Origin: Helianthus annuus | Lineage: Eukaryota > Streptophyta > Magnoliopsida > Asterales > Asteraceae | Direction of reading: 5' to 3' | NCBI RefSeq assembly: GCF_002127325.2 | Contig: NC_035436.2 | Span: 120,270,771-120,334,770 of the forward strand | DNA: 64,000 nt | Shown: piece after piece, positions 1-11,965 of the stretch | Layout: the number at the start of each line of letters is the position of its first letter | Position numbering within the stretch: position 1 is the first letter of the stretch | Made by a program: the position numbers and the translations under genes | The notes under the pieces: generated by a model | Databases searched by the model: none | The model's input: the letters and a program-made list of their open reading frames with translations, nothing else | What the model was told of the DNA's origin: nothing

Positions 1-1810
1 CTCTTTCTCCTTCCTCTCTTTCTCTTTCTCTTCTTCAATCATCTTTGATGTTGGTGTTCCCCACCACTTGTGCTGCCAATATTCATCTTCTTCTTTATAC
101 TCCTTGATGATGGCTTCGATATCAAGCGTTTTGTCAACAATCGCGATGTTGCCATACCTATCAAGGTAGCACTCTCTGTCTGGATCCCATCTATTTGCTC
201 TTTTTGCCTCTAGATATACACCAGAAAGTCTGATAATCTTGTTTTCAGCAACCATCTTCCGGTATCTATACTTCTGATCCTCTGTTCGATTATCTTTCCA
301 CGGAATAGGCTCATTCTTTGCCATGAAAGCATAACCAACAGCATCTTCTTCCGGCAAAACCTCTTTGCTCCAATCGTAACCCTCATCATCATAAATCACT
401 GCTAAAGCCCTCGATTTGTCTCTGTTCTCTTCCTACTGCTTCAATCTGGGCGGCTCGAATTTATTCTGATGGTAGATTGCCTTCTTGTAGTAGTCGTCTC
501 GAAACGGATTCTCTGATTCATCTGCATACGCATTTCTGCATTCCCGCTTGAAATGACCCTTCTGTTTACATTTAAAACATGTCACCTTTGACTTATCGAA
601 CCCCAGCTTTGTAGACGGACCTCCGATTGTCTTCCTCCCCGTAATTTCCATGAAACGCTGAGCACGTCGAACAGCACTTGCCATCGCCCAACGAATATCG
701 ATCAGTTCCATTTCCTCCGGGTCTATCTGATCGTAGTCTTCTTTTGTCAGATTTGTTTTCCCGATCTTTCCGGCCACCAAACCTTCGTAAGACTCCAACA
801 CAGACACCAGAAAAACCATTTGTTGCTTTGCCGACTCCTCATCAAAATTCTGTGCATTCTTCAGATCTATTGCGATATTGCAAGAAAACTTTGCATCAGA
901 ACGTTTTTGAGAAGACGAAGATCCACCGTGATAACCACTGTGGCTTCCACTACTTGGACTGCTTTGATTTTCTTTACTTGCTGGAGATACATTCTCAGCT
1001 GAAAATGCAGTCTTTGGAGAAGTAGTTTTCGGCATCAAGCTTTTCGGATAGTAAAGATCCAAGTTTTGCTGATAGGATGAGTGATTGACTTTGTATGTTT
1101 TCTTCAATTCAAGCTCATGACTTTCAAGTCTCTCAATCACAACATCTGGAGTCAAATCTTCAGGAGCAATAGTGTTCTTCAACATTAGCGCGTAGTATCT
1201 CCAATCCACTTCGTCTTGTAATGAATCAAACAGCTTGTCAACAAGTTCTTCATCAGAATATGTGATCTTGTGTCGTGCAAGCTCCAGCTTCAGATGACCG
1301 AATCTTTCAATCATTTTACACCCGATTCATTTTTAAGACAACCAAACATGTCAAACTCTTTTCTAAGAAGTTTCTTTTTATTCTTTACAATCTCTTTGCT
1401 ACCAAGACACTTCTTTTCAAGTTTTCCCACAAATCTTTAGCATTGGAGTAATCTATCAGCGAAATGATATCTTCTCCCACCGATTGAAACAATAATGCCA
1501 CACACTTTTGCTCTGCCACAAAGGATTCAATTTCATCAGCTGATGATAAAGTTTCTCCACTTTTGTCTCCATGAACATATCCATTTTTCAAACTCTTCCA
1601 ACTTGCAAACGCGAAAGCCATCAACCAATCCTCAAATTTTCTCGACCAACGGCTATATTCCTCGATTGCCATAAGCTTCGGAGGTTTGTTGAATGTACCG
1701 AATGCACTCTCAGACTCCCAAGCATCCTTCTTTTTCTCCTTTGATTGATTCTCATTTGTATTGTTCGAAGATGTATCGTTGTTTCCCGAACTACCCGTGA
1801 ATGCATACAT
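1..1810 (-). pseudogene. Element A gag (UBN2-like, CCHC knuckle, coiled-coil extension), broken
   Basis: The gag starts at ATG 1810 (Met-Tyr-Ala-Phe-Thr). It contains the PPKLMxIxEYxxWxxKFEDW block typical of copia gag. Near 1400 and again near 1318 the frame shifts, judged by homology to C. Reading resumes at 1314-433, with a CCHC knuckle (CFKCKQKGHFKREC) at 538-579. An in-frame TAG at 433-435 follows about 20 codons after the knuckle, but the same frame stays open for 144 more codons to the window edge. That extension is rich in Lys and Glu and carries an EEDAVGYAFMAKN-like block. As it stands the gene cannot make one intact Gag without frameshifting and readthrough. Homology to copia gag is solid; the function of the extension is unknown to me. 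Confidence 0.75.
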
Positions 1811-1904
1811 GTCGCTGAAGGATTCATGAAAATATCATCCATTTTGATCGTACCTGCAAAATCAACCAACACTTAGAAAAAATTTCGAGATTTTTGAAAA
1901 ACAG

Positions 1905-2290
1905 AACCACAAAAGCGGACCAATCTGTACTGATGACAGATAAGCGGATCAAACAGGTTCAGATAAGCGAACCCCACACACAAAATGCAGTTCGAGCGAA
2001 CCAGAAAGTGTATCAAAAAGCGAACCCAACAATGTTCGTTCGAGCGGCCCAAACCAACTATGTCAGTTCGAGCGAACCAACAAAGTACTAATGAGCGAAC
2101 CAGAAATGTACTTTCGAGCGGACCAGAAAGTGTCCATTCGAGCGAAACTGTTCTGTAAAATTGTCTGAAAAAGCGAACCACACAAGTATTTCGAGCGAAC
2201 CTGTTATGAATTTGGAGCGAACCTAACCACTAATGTACGAAAAAGCGGACCGATAGTTCGAAAAAGCGAACCACTGTTTTTAGCCTGTTT
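1905..2290 (-). repeat. Degenerate GGTTCGCT/GGTCCGCT motif array in the leader of A
   Basis: On the plus strand the motif reads AGCGAACC or AGCGGACC and recurs at irregular 15-35 bp spacing about 15 times between gag and the primer site. The same motif array, in sense orientation, occupies the leader and LTR of element C. Spacing is too irregular for a plain minisatellite. Confidence 0.7.
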
Positions 2291-2484
2291 TTACCATTTT
2301 TAGTCCGTATTTTCACCTGATTCTTTCTAGGGTTTGTAATTAGTGTATTTTACACGTTATACTCAAATTTCAGACAATTTCAACCGTAGGAACCACTGAA
2401 AACCGAAAAAGTATGAGAGAAAGTGAGTAGAAAAGAGATATTTCTGCAGATATAAGCTGTAGTAGTATGAACTCCTCGTCCTGA

Positions 2485-2496
2485 GCTCTGATACCA
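2485..2496 (-). other. Primer binding site of element A (initiator tRNA-Met)
   Basis: The minus strand reads TGGTATCAGAGC two bases inside the LTR end, the usual plant initiator-tRNA-Met complement. It fixes the orientation of A and the LTR end at 2499. Confidence 0.85.
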
Positions 2497-2498
2497 CT

Positions 2499-2924
2499 TG
2501 TTGGACCGTTGTTTGACCCGAAAAGTCAGTCAGAGTAGCTCATCCTCACATATAAAGGCGGAATCAGAATATGCAAGGTTACAACAGCTTGTCCTATTAA
2601 TTTCCTTTGCTTTTATTGCTTTTCTACTGAAAATTTGACAGAGTTTCGCTCCAGCATACAAACACCACTTATGATCCGCTCTAATGAACATCCCTATATA
2701 TAGCCTTCCAGGTTCGCTTATGTGACCGGTCAAATAAGCGGACCTGTTACAAAGTGACATAAAAGCGAACCATAGTAATACCCTATGAGCGGACCACTAT
2801 GTAACATGTACAGAAAAGTGAACCTACTCTATTTTACATAATATTTATAGTTTGACCCCCTGTTGACCAATTTTGACCTTTGACTTCTTGAAGACGCAGT
2901 CAACAGACATTCCGTGCATCAACA
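2499..2924 (-). repeat. 5' LTR of element A (426 bp)
   Basis: On the plus strand it starts TGTTGGAC next to the primer site and ends CATCAACA at 2924, giving TGTTG/CAACA terminal inverted repeats. A TATA-like TATATATA lies at 2695-2702. It contains several AGCGGACC-type motifs as in the leader. The partner LTR is off the window, so the outer boundary rests on the terminal dinucleotides alone. Confidence 0.75.
2695..2702 (-). promoter_or_regulatory. Possible TATA box in A LTR
   Basis: TATATATA inside the short LTR, placed as in the LTRs of C (14923) and B (53706, TATAAATA). No start site can be proven from sequence. Confidence 0.4.
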
Positions 2925-3613
2925 TTTTTCTTAAAAATCATATGTTATAAAAACTATTATTTTTGACAAAATCTTTATTAGATTAAAAGATTTTAAAGAA
3001 TAGTTTTTATAAAAGCAAAGTTTGATATAAATATATATTTTTGAGAAAATATATATTTAGTTAACTTAACAACTTATGTGCTATGTGTTATTTGTTTGTA
3101 TTAGTTATATTTATGATAACTAGGAACTTGAATACAATGGTACAAATGAACACAATGTACATTTCGACTAAAGTCTTACAAGACTACAGTTAAATACGCC
3201 TTAAAACACACTTACGGACATTCCGAGCTTTCGAACACAACTTATGGTCAAAACGGACGACGGGCGAATCTATGAACACATCGCCATTCCGAGGACAATA
3301 TCTGGATGTTTTGGAACTTATAAAAACTATTATGTATTCTTTTAACTAAAAAGCCTGTACTTAGTAACTTTTATAAAAATAAAAGAATATATTTTTAACA
3401 CATAGGCTTATTTTATAACAAATGGGCTTATTTTACATATGGGCCTATTTTATATAAATGGGCTTATTTATGATACAAATGGGCTATTTTACAAATGGGC
3501 TTATCATCCTAATTGGGCTTAACATAAATACATGGGCTAAGCCCAATATCAAGACTCATGGGCTAAGCCCAAAACCCAACATATGGGCCAAGGCCCAATA
3601 ACATTAAGCCCAA

Positions 3614-3840
3614 TAACATTTAGGCCCAACACTATTGAGGCCCAACACTATTGAGGCCCAACACTATTGAGGCCCAACACTATTGAGGCCCAACACTATT
3701 GAGGCCCAACACTATTGAGGCCCAACACTATTGAGGCCCAACACTATTGAGGCCTAACACTATTGAGGCCCAACACTATTGAGGCCCAACACTATTTAGG
3801 CCCAACAGTATTTAGGCCCAACACTATTTGGGCCCAATAA
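3614..3840 (+). repeat. 16-bp minisatellite (GGCCCAACACTATTGA), about 13 copies
   Basis: Head-to-tail copies of GGCCCAACACTATTGA, with the last units changed to TATTTA and TATTTG. Looser GGGCCTAT / GGGCTTA words begin near 3420, so the array seems to have grown from a GGGCTTA-rich tract in the LTR. Confidence 0.9.
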
Positions 3841-3937
3841 CATGAATTCTTAGGCTAAGCGATACAATTTACTTATACAAAGACACGAAATCAAGAAGAC
3901 AAGACCCGATGATACAACTCACAAGATACAAGATTAC

Positions 3938-3939
<2 letters not shown>

Positions 3940-3990
<51 letters not shown>
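3940..3990. repeat. (TA)n microsatellite
   Basis: Nearly pure TA repeat interrupted once by ACATA near 3953. Confidence 0.9.
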
Positions 3991-4588
3991 GTGAAATATA
4001 TATATAACAGTTTAACAATTTATTCATCTAATACACAGTTCAACGAACAATAAAGACATACAAGTCTTACACATATTTAAGACACAAGACTTGTACTCAA
4101 GTCATTTACAAAGACCGAAGTGTCTAACAAATATTGAATGTTTGTAAGTCGTGACACTATTCAGGACGACCGTATGTCAGATCACAGTTACTTACCATTC
4201 ACGGACGCAATTTTGTGAGTTCATGTCCCCTATTCATTTTAAATGTTTTACACTTTACAACTATCGGGGAAAATACATGTTCAATTGTATGTTAAGTCAT
4301 GGAATGAAACACCTTAGATCATGTGCGATTAGGGTCATACATCTAAGCACCATTAATCTAGTTTGGATCTAGGTACAAAGGGTTAGATCTAATGGGTATT
4401 GGCGAGCCCCACTCTTGGTCGTGGACCCATACAGAAGAGTGCGTTTGTGTCCCAGTCGTTAGTAGTCGACACGAAATCGTCTAGGTTTGGATTGCTTCCT
4501 AATTCGTCACACATATTAATGTCCTCGCGAAACATTAATGATCAACGATTTCATTGACGCTTTACATACTACATCATTAAATACATAT

Positions 4589-4748
4589 ACATTTTATACA
4601 ACTCACATTTTATGGATACATTTTATACAACTCACATTTTATAGATACATTTTATACAACTCACATTTTATGGATACATTTTATACAACTCACATTTTAC
4701 AGATACATTTTATACAACTCACATTTTACAGATACATCTCATACAACT
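4589..4748 (+). repeat. 29-bp tandem repeat, about 5.5 copies
   Basis: The unit begins ACATTTTATACAACTCAC and continues TTTTATGGAT, with TATAGAT and TACAGAT variants. The 70-codon frame across it is only the translation of the repeat. Confidence 0.85.
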
Positions 4749-5148
4749 AAACTGCATGAACTCGCCAACTTTGGTTGATGTTTTCAAACATAACATGTAT
4801 TTTAGGAAATTAGTGGACCATGCAGACATTTCAGTCAAGGAAAGCAAGTATCAAGACTCCATGCCACCATTTGAAGGGTTTGCCCATTATATACCGCCTC
4901 TTTGCGATGATGTAGTGGTCAAAGCCTTGACACTTTAAGACTTACATTTTGATGTATAAAACAATGACAACTTATTTTCATTTGATGGTTTGTAACCAAT
5001 ACATTAAACTTATGTTGCCTTCTTTTGAAACGATTATGACAATGGCATTGGAGCTTGTTTTTATTCATTTAGTATGTTCACTTATATTGTTATGCAATGA
5101 GAACCGATCAGATCACACCTCGCGCTTCCGCTATGAGCGGGTGTGACA

Positions 5149-7306
5149 GATAGTTCAGAAAACACAATTGTTTTTGATCAATCACCAACTAATGACAGTG
5201 GTGATGATGAGGAAGAAAGGCATATTAATGTTGCAAAAACTCATTTATCTCCTGAAAGTTTCCAATTTTATTTTGCAGATCGCTTGAAGAAGCTGAAGGG
5301 GAAACAAGCAGCAAAAGAACAGAAAGAGAATAAATGTGAAAGTGGTGTTCAAAAGGTGAAGTTTGAACAAAGTGAAGAAGTTAAAGACGGTGAGAAGATT
5401 GTTGAAACTAAGAAGGTGATTGAAGTTGAAAAAGTTGTTGAAGTAGAGAAGACAATCGAAGTAGAAAAGATTGTTGAGATCACCAAACCGTGTCTAAAAT
5501 GTTTGGAATCTTGCAAGCAGTGTGAAGAGAAAGATGAAAAGTTCACTGAGTTTGAAAAGATGAAAGAACAATTACTGTTCAATCTTAATTATGTGAAAGA
5601 GTCATATGACGTGTTAAACAGAACAGTGACTGGTCTACAGAAGACAAATTCTGAAAGAGAAGATGCATTGACTATGATGAATGCAGTGATGATGTCGAAG
5701 CAAAAAGCTATCAATCATTACATTGAGGAATGTGCAAAGCTAAAACAAGAGTTGGAAACAGAGAAGATTGAAAATGAAAGAATTAGAAGACTGTTGCAAA
5801 GTTATTCTAGTTCTGATTATTTGATTGATCGAAATTATCCAACTGTTGCAGGTTTTGAAGCATTTCAAGATGATGAGAAGCCAAAGAAGAAGGATACTGG
5901 TAAGAAACAGAGTGTTAGTTATAACAAGTGTCCGCCTCCGATCTGGGAAGGATATTCTCCCAGAAAACCAAATGAGGAGCAAGTCGAGAAAGCAGTCAAT
6001 ATAAAGTTAAAGTCCGATATAACCAATGATTTACCAGAAAACATTGACGTCACTTTTACATCATCTGATACTCATCATGAGTCCGAGTTAATAAAAAAGA
6101 TGGTCGATCAAGTGTTGGAAAAAAGATGAGGAGTCTGAGTCAAAATCTGAGTCTGGAAGTTCGAGTTCGTCGGTCAATTGTTCAAAGACGTCGGTTAAAC
6201 GAGTTTATAGTAAAGAGTTTCTGCTATCAAAATCTAATTTGAATGACGAACCAATCAAAGTGACATATACTTTGATAGATTCTGACAAATTATATTTTGA
6301 TGAAGGATTTCCAATAAGAAGTGTTCAAATTGAAAAGATCAAAAAGGTTTTCAAACTAACAGAAATCAATATTTCTGAAAGAAAAGATGTAAATCTTACT
6401 GAAAAACCTAAAAAATACACTTCAAGAGTTCAACAACGATTAAACAAGAAAAAAGGTTACGGTTCTGGTTCTGGTTTTGAAAAGAAACCAAACCATAACG
6501 GTAATTTCAAAAAGAAAGGCTTAGGTTTTATTCCAACAGAAAACCATAAAAATGAAAAAACTTCTAAAACAAATACAAAATTTGTTGCAGGAACAGGCTC
6601 GGAAGAAGAGTCAAAAGGCTCATTCTGGAGGGAATCAAACCGAGAATTTCTTGCCAAGAAGCAAGTGAAAGTGAAGAATGAAGTTTATCAAAGAAATGAG
6701 ACAAGAACCTGTTACAAATGCAATGAAGTTGGTCACATTGCATGGAACTATTCTAAAGCTACCAACATCAAATAGGAAGTTGTTTCTAAACTTAAAGAAA
6801 AAGTTGTTGAGAAAAATGAACCACCAACTGAAAAATTCAAAACTTTTGAAAATTCAACATATGAATTTGGTGAGTGTTCAAAGACACATTTTTATAAAAA
6901 GAGAGCTAAAAATGGAAACCAAATGTGGGTTGTTAAGATGTTTGATGTAAAATCTGGCGATGAATCTGTTTCCACAAAGTCAGAGGAGCCATAGGTTGAG
7001 ATTAAAGAAGAAAACTCAGTACCTCCAGTGGATGATGTTAATTTTCCACCATTGAAGGCTGAGAATTTTAAATCAAAAGTTGGAAAGGTTGAGATCTCGA
7101 ATCAATTCTATTCCGAGAAGAAAGAATTTGATGTCGAGAAAGCATTTAATGAAAATGTGAAAAAGATTTTTGGGAAAATGGTCGAGGGAAAGGCTAAAGG
7201 GTTAAAGGACTTTTATGAAACAAAGAAAGCGACTTATTACCCAAGTGAAGTTGAGGAGGAAACATCCAAGTTCAGTCAGGCTTGGATGGCAGTTTTTCAC
7301 AAGTAA
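5149..7306 (+). pseudogene. Element B gag C-terminal extension (coiled coil, degenerate second CCHC), broken
   Basis: The frame enters from the G junction (Asp-Ser-Ser-Glu) and runs to a TGA at 6127-6129. Homology to C shows a frameshift there; reading resumes in another frame through about 7306, with in-frame TAGs at 6773 and 6992. The first part is rich in Lys/Glu heptads with repeated VEVEK-type words, a likely coiled coil, and a CLKCLESCKQCEEK cluster. The second knuckle reads CYKCNEVGHIAWNY, with Tyr replacing the last Cys. The end matches the C protein (VDDVNFPPL, GKVEISNQFYS, KIFGKMV, DFY, QAW). It is the gag extension of a TR-GAG-like element, inactivated. Function of the extension is unknown to me. 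Confidence 0.75.
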
Positions 7307-7316
7307 AATCCTCATT

Positions 7317-7359
7317 TGCCAGAGCTCCCAGGTTGGTAAGAGTGGAGCATGAATCGGCA
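7317..7359 (+). ncRNA. Hairpin just after the gag stop (B copy)
   Basis: Outer arms TGCCA / CGGCA and inner arms GCTCC (7324-7328) / GGAGC (7344-7348) enclose a 15-nt loop. It starts 11 nt after the gag stop. The same layout occurs twice in C with different but still complementary inner arms. One outer pair is mismatched here. Confidence 0.55.
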
Positions 7360-7996
7360 TCATTCTTTATATCAGATTGATTGTGCATACCTACAAGTGG
7401 TTGAAAACAAAGTGATGAATTAATCCCCAACCTACAAGTGGTAAAATCAACAAAACTTATTTTCCGGAAAAATCATTTTGATTAAAACAAACTTAAGTGT
7501 TTTGAAATCATAATGAGAAAATACTTTGTTGTAAGGGGGAGTTCTGATTGTTTATGCCAAGTGGATGGCGAATTGAAGCGTTTCACAACAGTTTTCAATT
7601 TCTTGTATAGTTTGTTTTCAAATTTCTTTAATTATGTTTGCATTTTAGGGGGAGTAAAAATTTCAGAAAATCCAAAAACATTAGAAATTTGAAAAAGCCA
7701 AAAACATGATAAAACAAAAACGAGTTTTGTTGTGAAAAAGATGAAATGATAGTACATCAGTGGACTATCACAACAACGCTAAAGAATTGAAAGGTCAAAT
7801 GTGATAAACAATCTCACTATGGATATGCCAGTAGGTTTTTATACATTTAGTAGATTGTTTTCGAGATTTAAACATAAATTTCAAACTTGCTTATATCGTG
7901 GGGAACATTTCTTGGATATATGGGTAACCCCCGAAATCTTGTTTGGAAGGTCCCTTTTTTTGAGATACTAAGTCTTTATACTCAGTGATATCTGGG

Positions 7997-8053
7997 GTAT
8001 TATCCCGGGACTTCTGATTTTGCAAAAGCAATAGCCTAGTCCCCGTATAATAC
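7997..8053 (+). ncRNA. Conserved stem-loop in the B 3' region
   Basis: Arms 7997-8012 and 8038-8053 (16 nt each, GTATTAT...GGGACT with AGTCCCCG...ATAATAC) can pair with two mismatches around a 25-nt loop. The counterpart in C is at 20298-20353. Confidence 0.5.
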
Positions 8054-9452
8054 TTTGCATTTGCTTGAAATATAGCATCGCCCTCAGTACAAAAAATGAT
8101 GAAACATTGAAAAATGCTAATCATGTGCTGTTGAAGAAAAGATTCTCTAAAGGGAACACACCAAAAGACGAGCCATCATCTGTCACACCCCGACCGCGTA
8201 TAACATGCAACCGCAGCGGAAAACGTCGGGGAGTGTTGTGGACAGAATTAATTGTTATACAATCATGGAAATTAAAGTTACATTTTATTTATCAAACATG
8301 GGTGTTACGTTGTCTTAAAAGGAAGTACAGAATTCAAAACATAGTTATACTAGTTCTATCTTCATTTTTAGTCTCTAAGGCACAGGTCCGCCCTAGTATC
8401 GTGATCAACATCTTATGGAATAGCTCCTGAAAAAACACATGTGAAAGTAGGTACGTCAGCATAAAAATGCCTGTGAGATACATAGGTTTTGTGAAAGTGG
8501 GATTCATGACTTGAGTTTTAAAGAAATGTTTAATAACAGTCAGTCATGAACCTTGTAATTTGTCTCGCTTTGTAAACCATTTGAAAAACGACAATATCAG
8601 ATGATATGTATAGATAAATGCAAGGTTAAACGAGTAACCAAGTAAAATGAGTTAAATAAGATAAGTTGTTTTGTAAGACAATGTTTTATGAAAGGTATGT
8701 TATTTGTATAAAATGTTATATGTCTAAACTGAAATAATTTAGATAACGCTAAGATATGTAATATTATGCAAACATTTATATATAGGAAGTACCAGCAGCG
8801 TATCCACCATGTTTGCATCATATTACATACTCCACGTTACTCAAACCATTTACCCAAACCATCCACCATGTAAGATTGGTCTTGTATAACTCAATTGTCA
8901 AGTGTTATTGTGTAAACCATGTCGAATGTCTATGTTCAATGTAAACCACCAAATGTGTATGTCAATGTCAACGTGTTTATGTTCAATGTAAATCATGTAA
9001 TGTGTATCCCAAAATGTATCATGTACGGTAAGCAAAATGTATCAACTTAAACCATATGTAAAATGCACAAAACAAGTCGTTGAAGTAAAACGTGGTTTAA
9101 ATCAACGTTATGTTCTGTGGAAAAATGCATGCTTTATTGATATTAACATTTATGCAGTATTGTGAAATATGCATACATCCAAGCCTTGAGACTGTGGCGA
9201 TAAACCCTTAAACAAATTAAAGGTTTGTCTAAATTATGTATATCGAATTCGGTCATTCCTTACAATCCTATCAAACCCAGGACTTCAGGAACGGGAGTTT
9301 TCAATTCCTATGGTACCACTACCTACTAACAAACGGCGTAGCTAATGTTAATGAATGTATTGTCCCATGTTAAACAAACCAAATGTTATAACAAAATGAA
9401 GGCATGTGATGTAAACAATTGTACTAAGTATGCTAAGTAAACATACAAAGCA

Positions 9453-9740
9453 GAAATGTTCATGTAAATCAATGTGTCCATATGCTGAGTAAACATATGC
9501 AACAGAAATGTTCATGTAAATCAATGTGTCCATATGCTGAGTAAACATATGCAACAGAAATGTTCATGTAAATCAATGTGTCCATATGCTGAGTAAACAT
9601 ATGCAACAGAAATGTTCATGTAAATCAATGTGTCCATATGCTGAGTAAACATATGCAACAGAAATGTTCATGTAAATCAATGTGTCCATATGCTGAGTAA
9701 ACATATGCAACAAAAATGTTCATGTAAATCAATGTACTAA
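9453..9740 (-). repeat. 52-bp tandem array in D left LTR, about 5.5 copies
   Basis: The unit contains AAATGTTCATGTAAATCAAT and CATATGCTGAGTAAACATAT. The right LTR has one more copy, so the array changed after insertion. It lies between the donor-like and acceptor-like sites of this LTR. Confidence 0.9.
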
Positions 9741-10846
9741 GTACGCACACAATGGGCATACATAGCATAAAATGTAATGAAATCGTGTACTATAATGTAC
9801 TAACAACATAGCAGGCATATGATGTGAAAACATGGAAAGCATGAATGTAACAGATAGGCACATGTATTTCACCCCAAAACAGTTTGGAAAACAGTAAAAG
9901 AGGGGTTCAATGTACTCACATTGACTCCTCGAAAACATGTAAAAGATGGGGTTCTATGTACTCACCTGAGATTGCTTTGAATTCCTTGTATAATAACCAG
10001 ATAATGCTAGAGATCACGGAATATCAAACGGTACCTAATAGGTATATATATTAATATACCGGACCAAAATCGGAAGGATCGGATAGTATGTGGGTTTGTA
10101 AACCAAACGAGTATGGAGACTCGTGAAATATGGTTTAACAAAGCCTACATACTAAAATGAAACCTAACCTAAGTGCTTACGACCCATTACGACCCGTTTA
10201 GGTAGCTTATGCTACCTTACGCGCCATTCGCGTAGAACGCGTTTGGAACGCCTAACATCGTGACCACAAGGCATAACCTCGGAAGGTTATAGCTATGGTC
10301 ACCTAATGTGTTTGGTCGGATCCTAATGATCGACCAAATGGGTCAGGTTCGAAAGTATAAGCGATGGTTTAGATCGCTTTCCTTACGACCCTATATAAGC
10401 ACTATACTAAAAGTGACGAGCTAAGCATGTTAGAACATGCTTAACTAAGTTTAGAAAACAGGTTTGGCATCAAAGCAAACGACTTTGATGCTCACGAGTA
10501 GTTTGGTTACAAAATATGCAAGAATGCACATTTTGGCCGAAACTACGACTCGTCACTGAGCCTAGATAACGTGGTAATAAGTAGGTATAGTCACTACGGA
10601 CTATAACCATCGTGATCACGCTCACGATATGAAGTTCCATGAACTTTGGGTTGACCTTAGGCTGGTCAATGCAGAAAGTCAACAAAACGTTGACTTTCGG
10701 ACTCGAAAAGCGAATAAAAGAACGAAAGAATACTTACGGAGGGTCCCCGAATGCTAATCTAGATCAAAGAGCTCAGGTATGAAGCAATGGCATCAACTTA
10801 GAGCATTTTGATCAGATTGTGTGGGTTTTACATCAAGGGGGGGGGG

Positions 10847-10854
10847 TATTTATA
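10847..10854 (-). promoter_or_regulatory. Probable TATA box of D LTR (left copy)
   Basis: The minus strand reads TATAAATA followed directly by a C-run. TATAAATACCC is conserved at the same place in F (33006, 51331) and J (61161), which supports a real core promoter. Confidence 0.6.
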
Positions 10855-11050
10855 GTATTTCCTGAACCGTTAGGATCGTTTCTTGAAAAACGTGATTGAA
10901 TCTTGCGCGTACACTTGTCGTAAACTTGTGGTTACTGAAAATACCCCTTAGTGAACTGAAAGGGCAAGTTTAAAACATGTGCTTGTGGTTAAACCAGCTG
11001 AAATTTGCTGACTAGCTGATCTTATCTATTCTGTATGTCTGACGCGCCCC

Positions 11051-11077
11051 GCGTAAGGATTTGGGCAATCCTTACGC
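11051..11077 (-). repeat. GC-rich inverted repeat upstream of the D promoter
   Basis: Arms GCGTAAGGATT and AATCCTTACGC flank a 5-nt loop, embedded in CGCGCCCCGC words, about 200 bp upstream of the TATA box in sense orientation. F has the related CGCGTAAG / CTTACGCG at 32773-32801. Confidence 0.7.
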
Positions 11078-11929
11078 GCCCCGCCTGAGAGTCACAGATC
11101 AGAATTTTCAGTTTTAGTCCCTGCACTTCAGAAGCATGCAATTTGGCCCATTTTTGGCACTTTTAAGCCCCGTTAACCTCATTTCAAGGCTCTAAGATGG
11201 AGTTAGAGTGTAGGGGACTTGAAATATGCTCAAAAATATTCCGGATGTCGGCTCGTTTGGTCGTACGATCGCGATGTTCGCTTAATTACGACGGAATGCG
11301 CATAAGCGCGAAAGACGATCCAAATGACGCGACGAATGGATTTTTCTCATGCCAAACACTAAGGCATAATATTATAATGCTTACATAAATTTTTGGATGT
11401 CCGGATGTATTCAGAACGTAAGTTATGCGCGAAAGTGCAAACTTGTGCACTTTTTGACACTTTTAGTCCCTGAATGATCCAAAAGTTTGTTTTAGCATAC
11501 CAAACCCCTCAAAGCCTATTTCTAAGCTATGTAAAGGATATTTATGGTATGTTTAACTTATGGACATGTTCCGGAATGTTCGTTACAGTTCAAATTGGCA
11601 TACTTTCGCAGTTTGTCAAGTTTAGTCCCTGTAAGCGAATTAACTTGTTTTTGCCATACCAAAGCCTTCAAAACTTATTTCTAAGTTATGTAAAGGTTAT
11701 TTAGGGCATGTTGAGTATATGTTGATGTTCCGGAGTATTTGTCGCATTAAACTGAGTACGTTTAAGCACCAGTTAGCGTATAACTCTCTAGAAAGCAATG
11801 TAGAGTTTGAAATTGAACAAAAGTTAAGACATGAAAAATGTAAAACATAACCAAACAAACATTGGATAAAATAACATTGTTTTATTGATAACTGAACTGT
11901 TCACAATGATTACAAGCACAAATGTTACA

Positions 11930-11940
11930 GTCTCCCCTAC
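11930..11940 (-). other. Polypurine tract of element D
   Basis: The minus strand reads GTAGGGGAGAC directly before the LTR start TGTAACATTT. F has the same tract at 40481. Confidence 0.8.
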
Positions 11941-11946
11941 TTGTGG

Positions 11947-11965
11947 AAATTTCGTCCCGAAATTT
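11947..11965. repeat. Palindrome AAATTTCG-TCC-CGAAATTT before the D polypurine tract
   Basis: Perfect 8-bp arms around 3 bp, overlapping the pol stop codon. The same palindrome precedes the polypurine tract of F, H, I and, in changed form, lies inside E. Confidence 0.85.

Larger units (their letters stand above)
1..2924 (-). mobile_element. Element A: Sirevirus-like Ty1/copia retrotransposon, 5' part only
   Basis: The element runs right to left: 5' LTR at 2499-2924, primer site, long leader, then gag running off the left window edge. The gag type (UBN2-like N-terminus, one CCHC knuckle, long acidic/basic extension) matches elements B and C in this window and the long-gag Sirevirus group in general. 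No pol is visible because the window ends first. Its right end abuts G at 2925, so A is best read as an insertion into the G LTR. The left end is outside, so its target duplication cannot be checked. Family assignment is inference; the gag homology to C is seen directly. Confidence 0.75.
2925..5148 (+). repeat. Element G: long gypsy-type LTR (probably solo), 5' part cut by A
   Basis: The 2.2 kb is non-coding and AT-rich and ends CGCTTCCGC...GCGGGTGTGACA at 5148, the same kind of terminus as the D, F and J LTRs. B coding sequence resumes directly at 5149, so this is the right edge of an insertion into B. The base run after the junction, GATAG, is the expected target duplication, but the left copy is outside the window. 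No primer site follows the LTR end, which fits a solo LTR or the 3' LTR of a plus-strand element. It holds three simple arrays listed separately. I see no credible gene; short reading frames here are repeat translations. Confidence 0.6.
7307..8180 (+). other. Conserved 3' non-coding region of element B, first part
   Basis: No credible frame is present, yet long blocks align with 19429-20490 of C. These include the hairpin at 7317, purine tracts AAGGGGGAG (7533) and AGGGGGAG (7647), the block starting ATATGGGTAACCCCCGAAAT at 7917, and the stem-loop at 7997. It ends at the D insertion site. Confidence 0.7.
8181..11929 (-). repeat. 3' LTR of element D (3749 bp)
   Basis: On the plus strand it starts TGTCACACCCCGACC and ends CAAATGTTACA, next to the polypurine tract at 11930. 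In sense order it holds two imperfect copies of a unit of about 160 bp (near 11450-11700), a GC-rich inverted repeat, a TATA box at 10847-10854, a splice-donor-like CAG/GTGAGT at 9965, a 52-bp array, and an acceptor-like TTTTTTCAG/G at 8427. Short antisense frames (11197-11388, 11474-11704) recur in every copy but show no known domain. Confidence 0.9.

Noticed and set aside
4538..5146. Small plus-strand frames between the G arrays and B
   Set aside because: Repeat translation or AT-rich LTR sequence without homology or conserved start.
9453..9740. Regular repeats that might suggest a CRISPR array
   Set aside because: Direct tandem units without unique spacers, in a plant retrotransposon LTR.
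11197..11704. Two antisense frames (63 and 76 codons) repeated in both D LTRs and in J
   Set aside because: They recur because LTRs are duplicated; they lie antisense to the promoter region over the repeated 160-bp units and show no known domain or start context.
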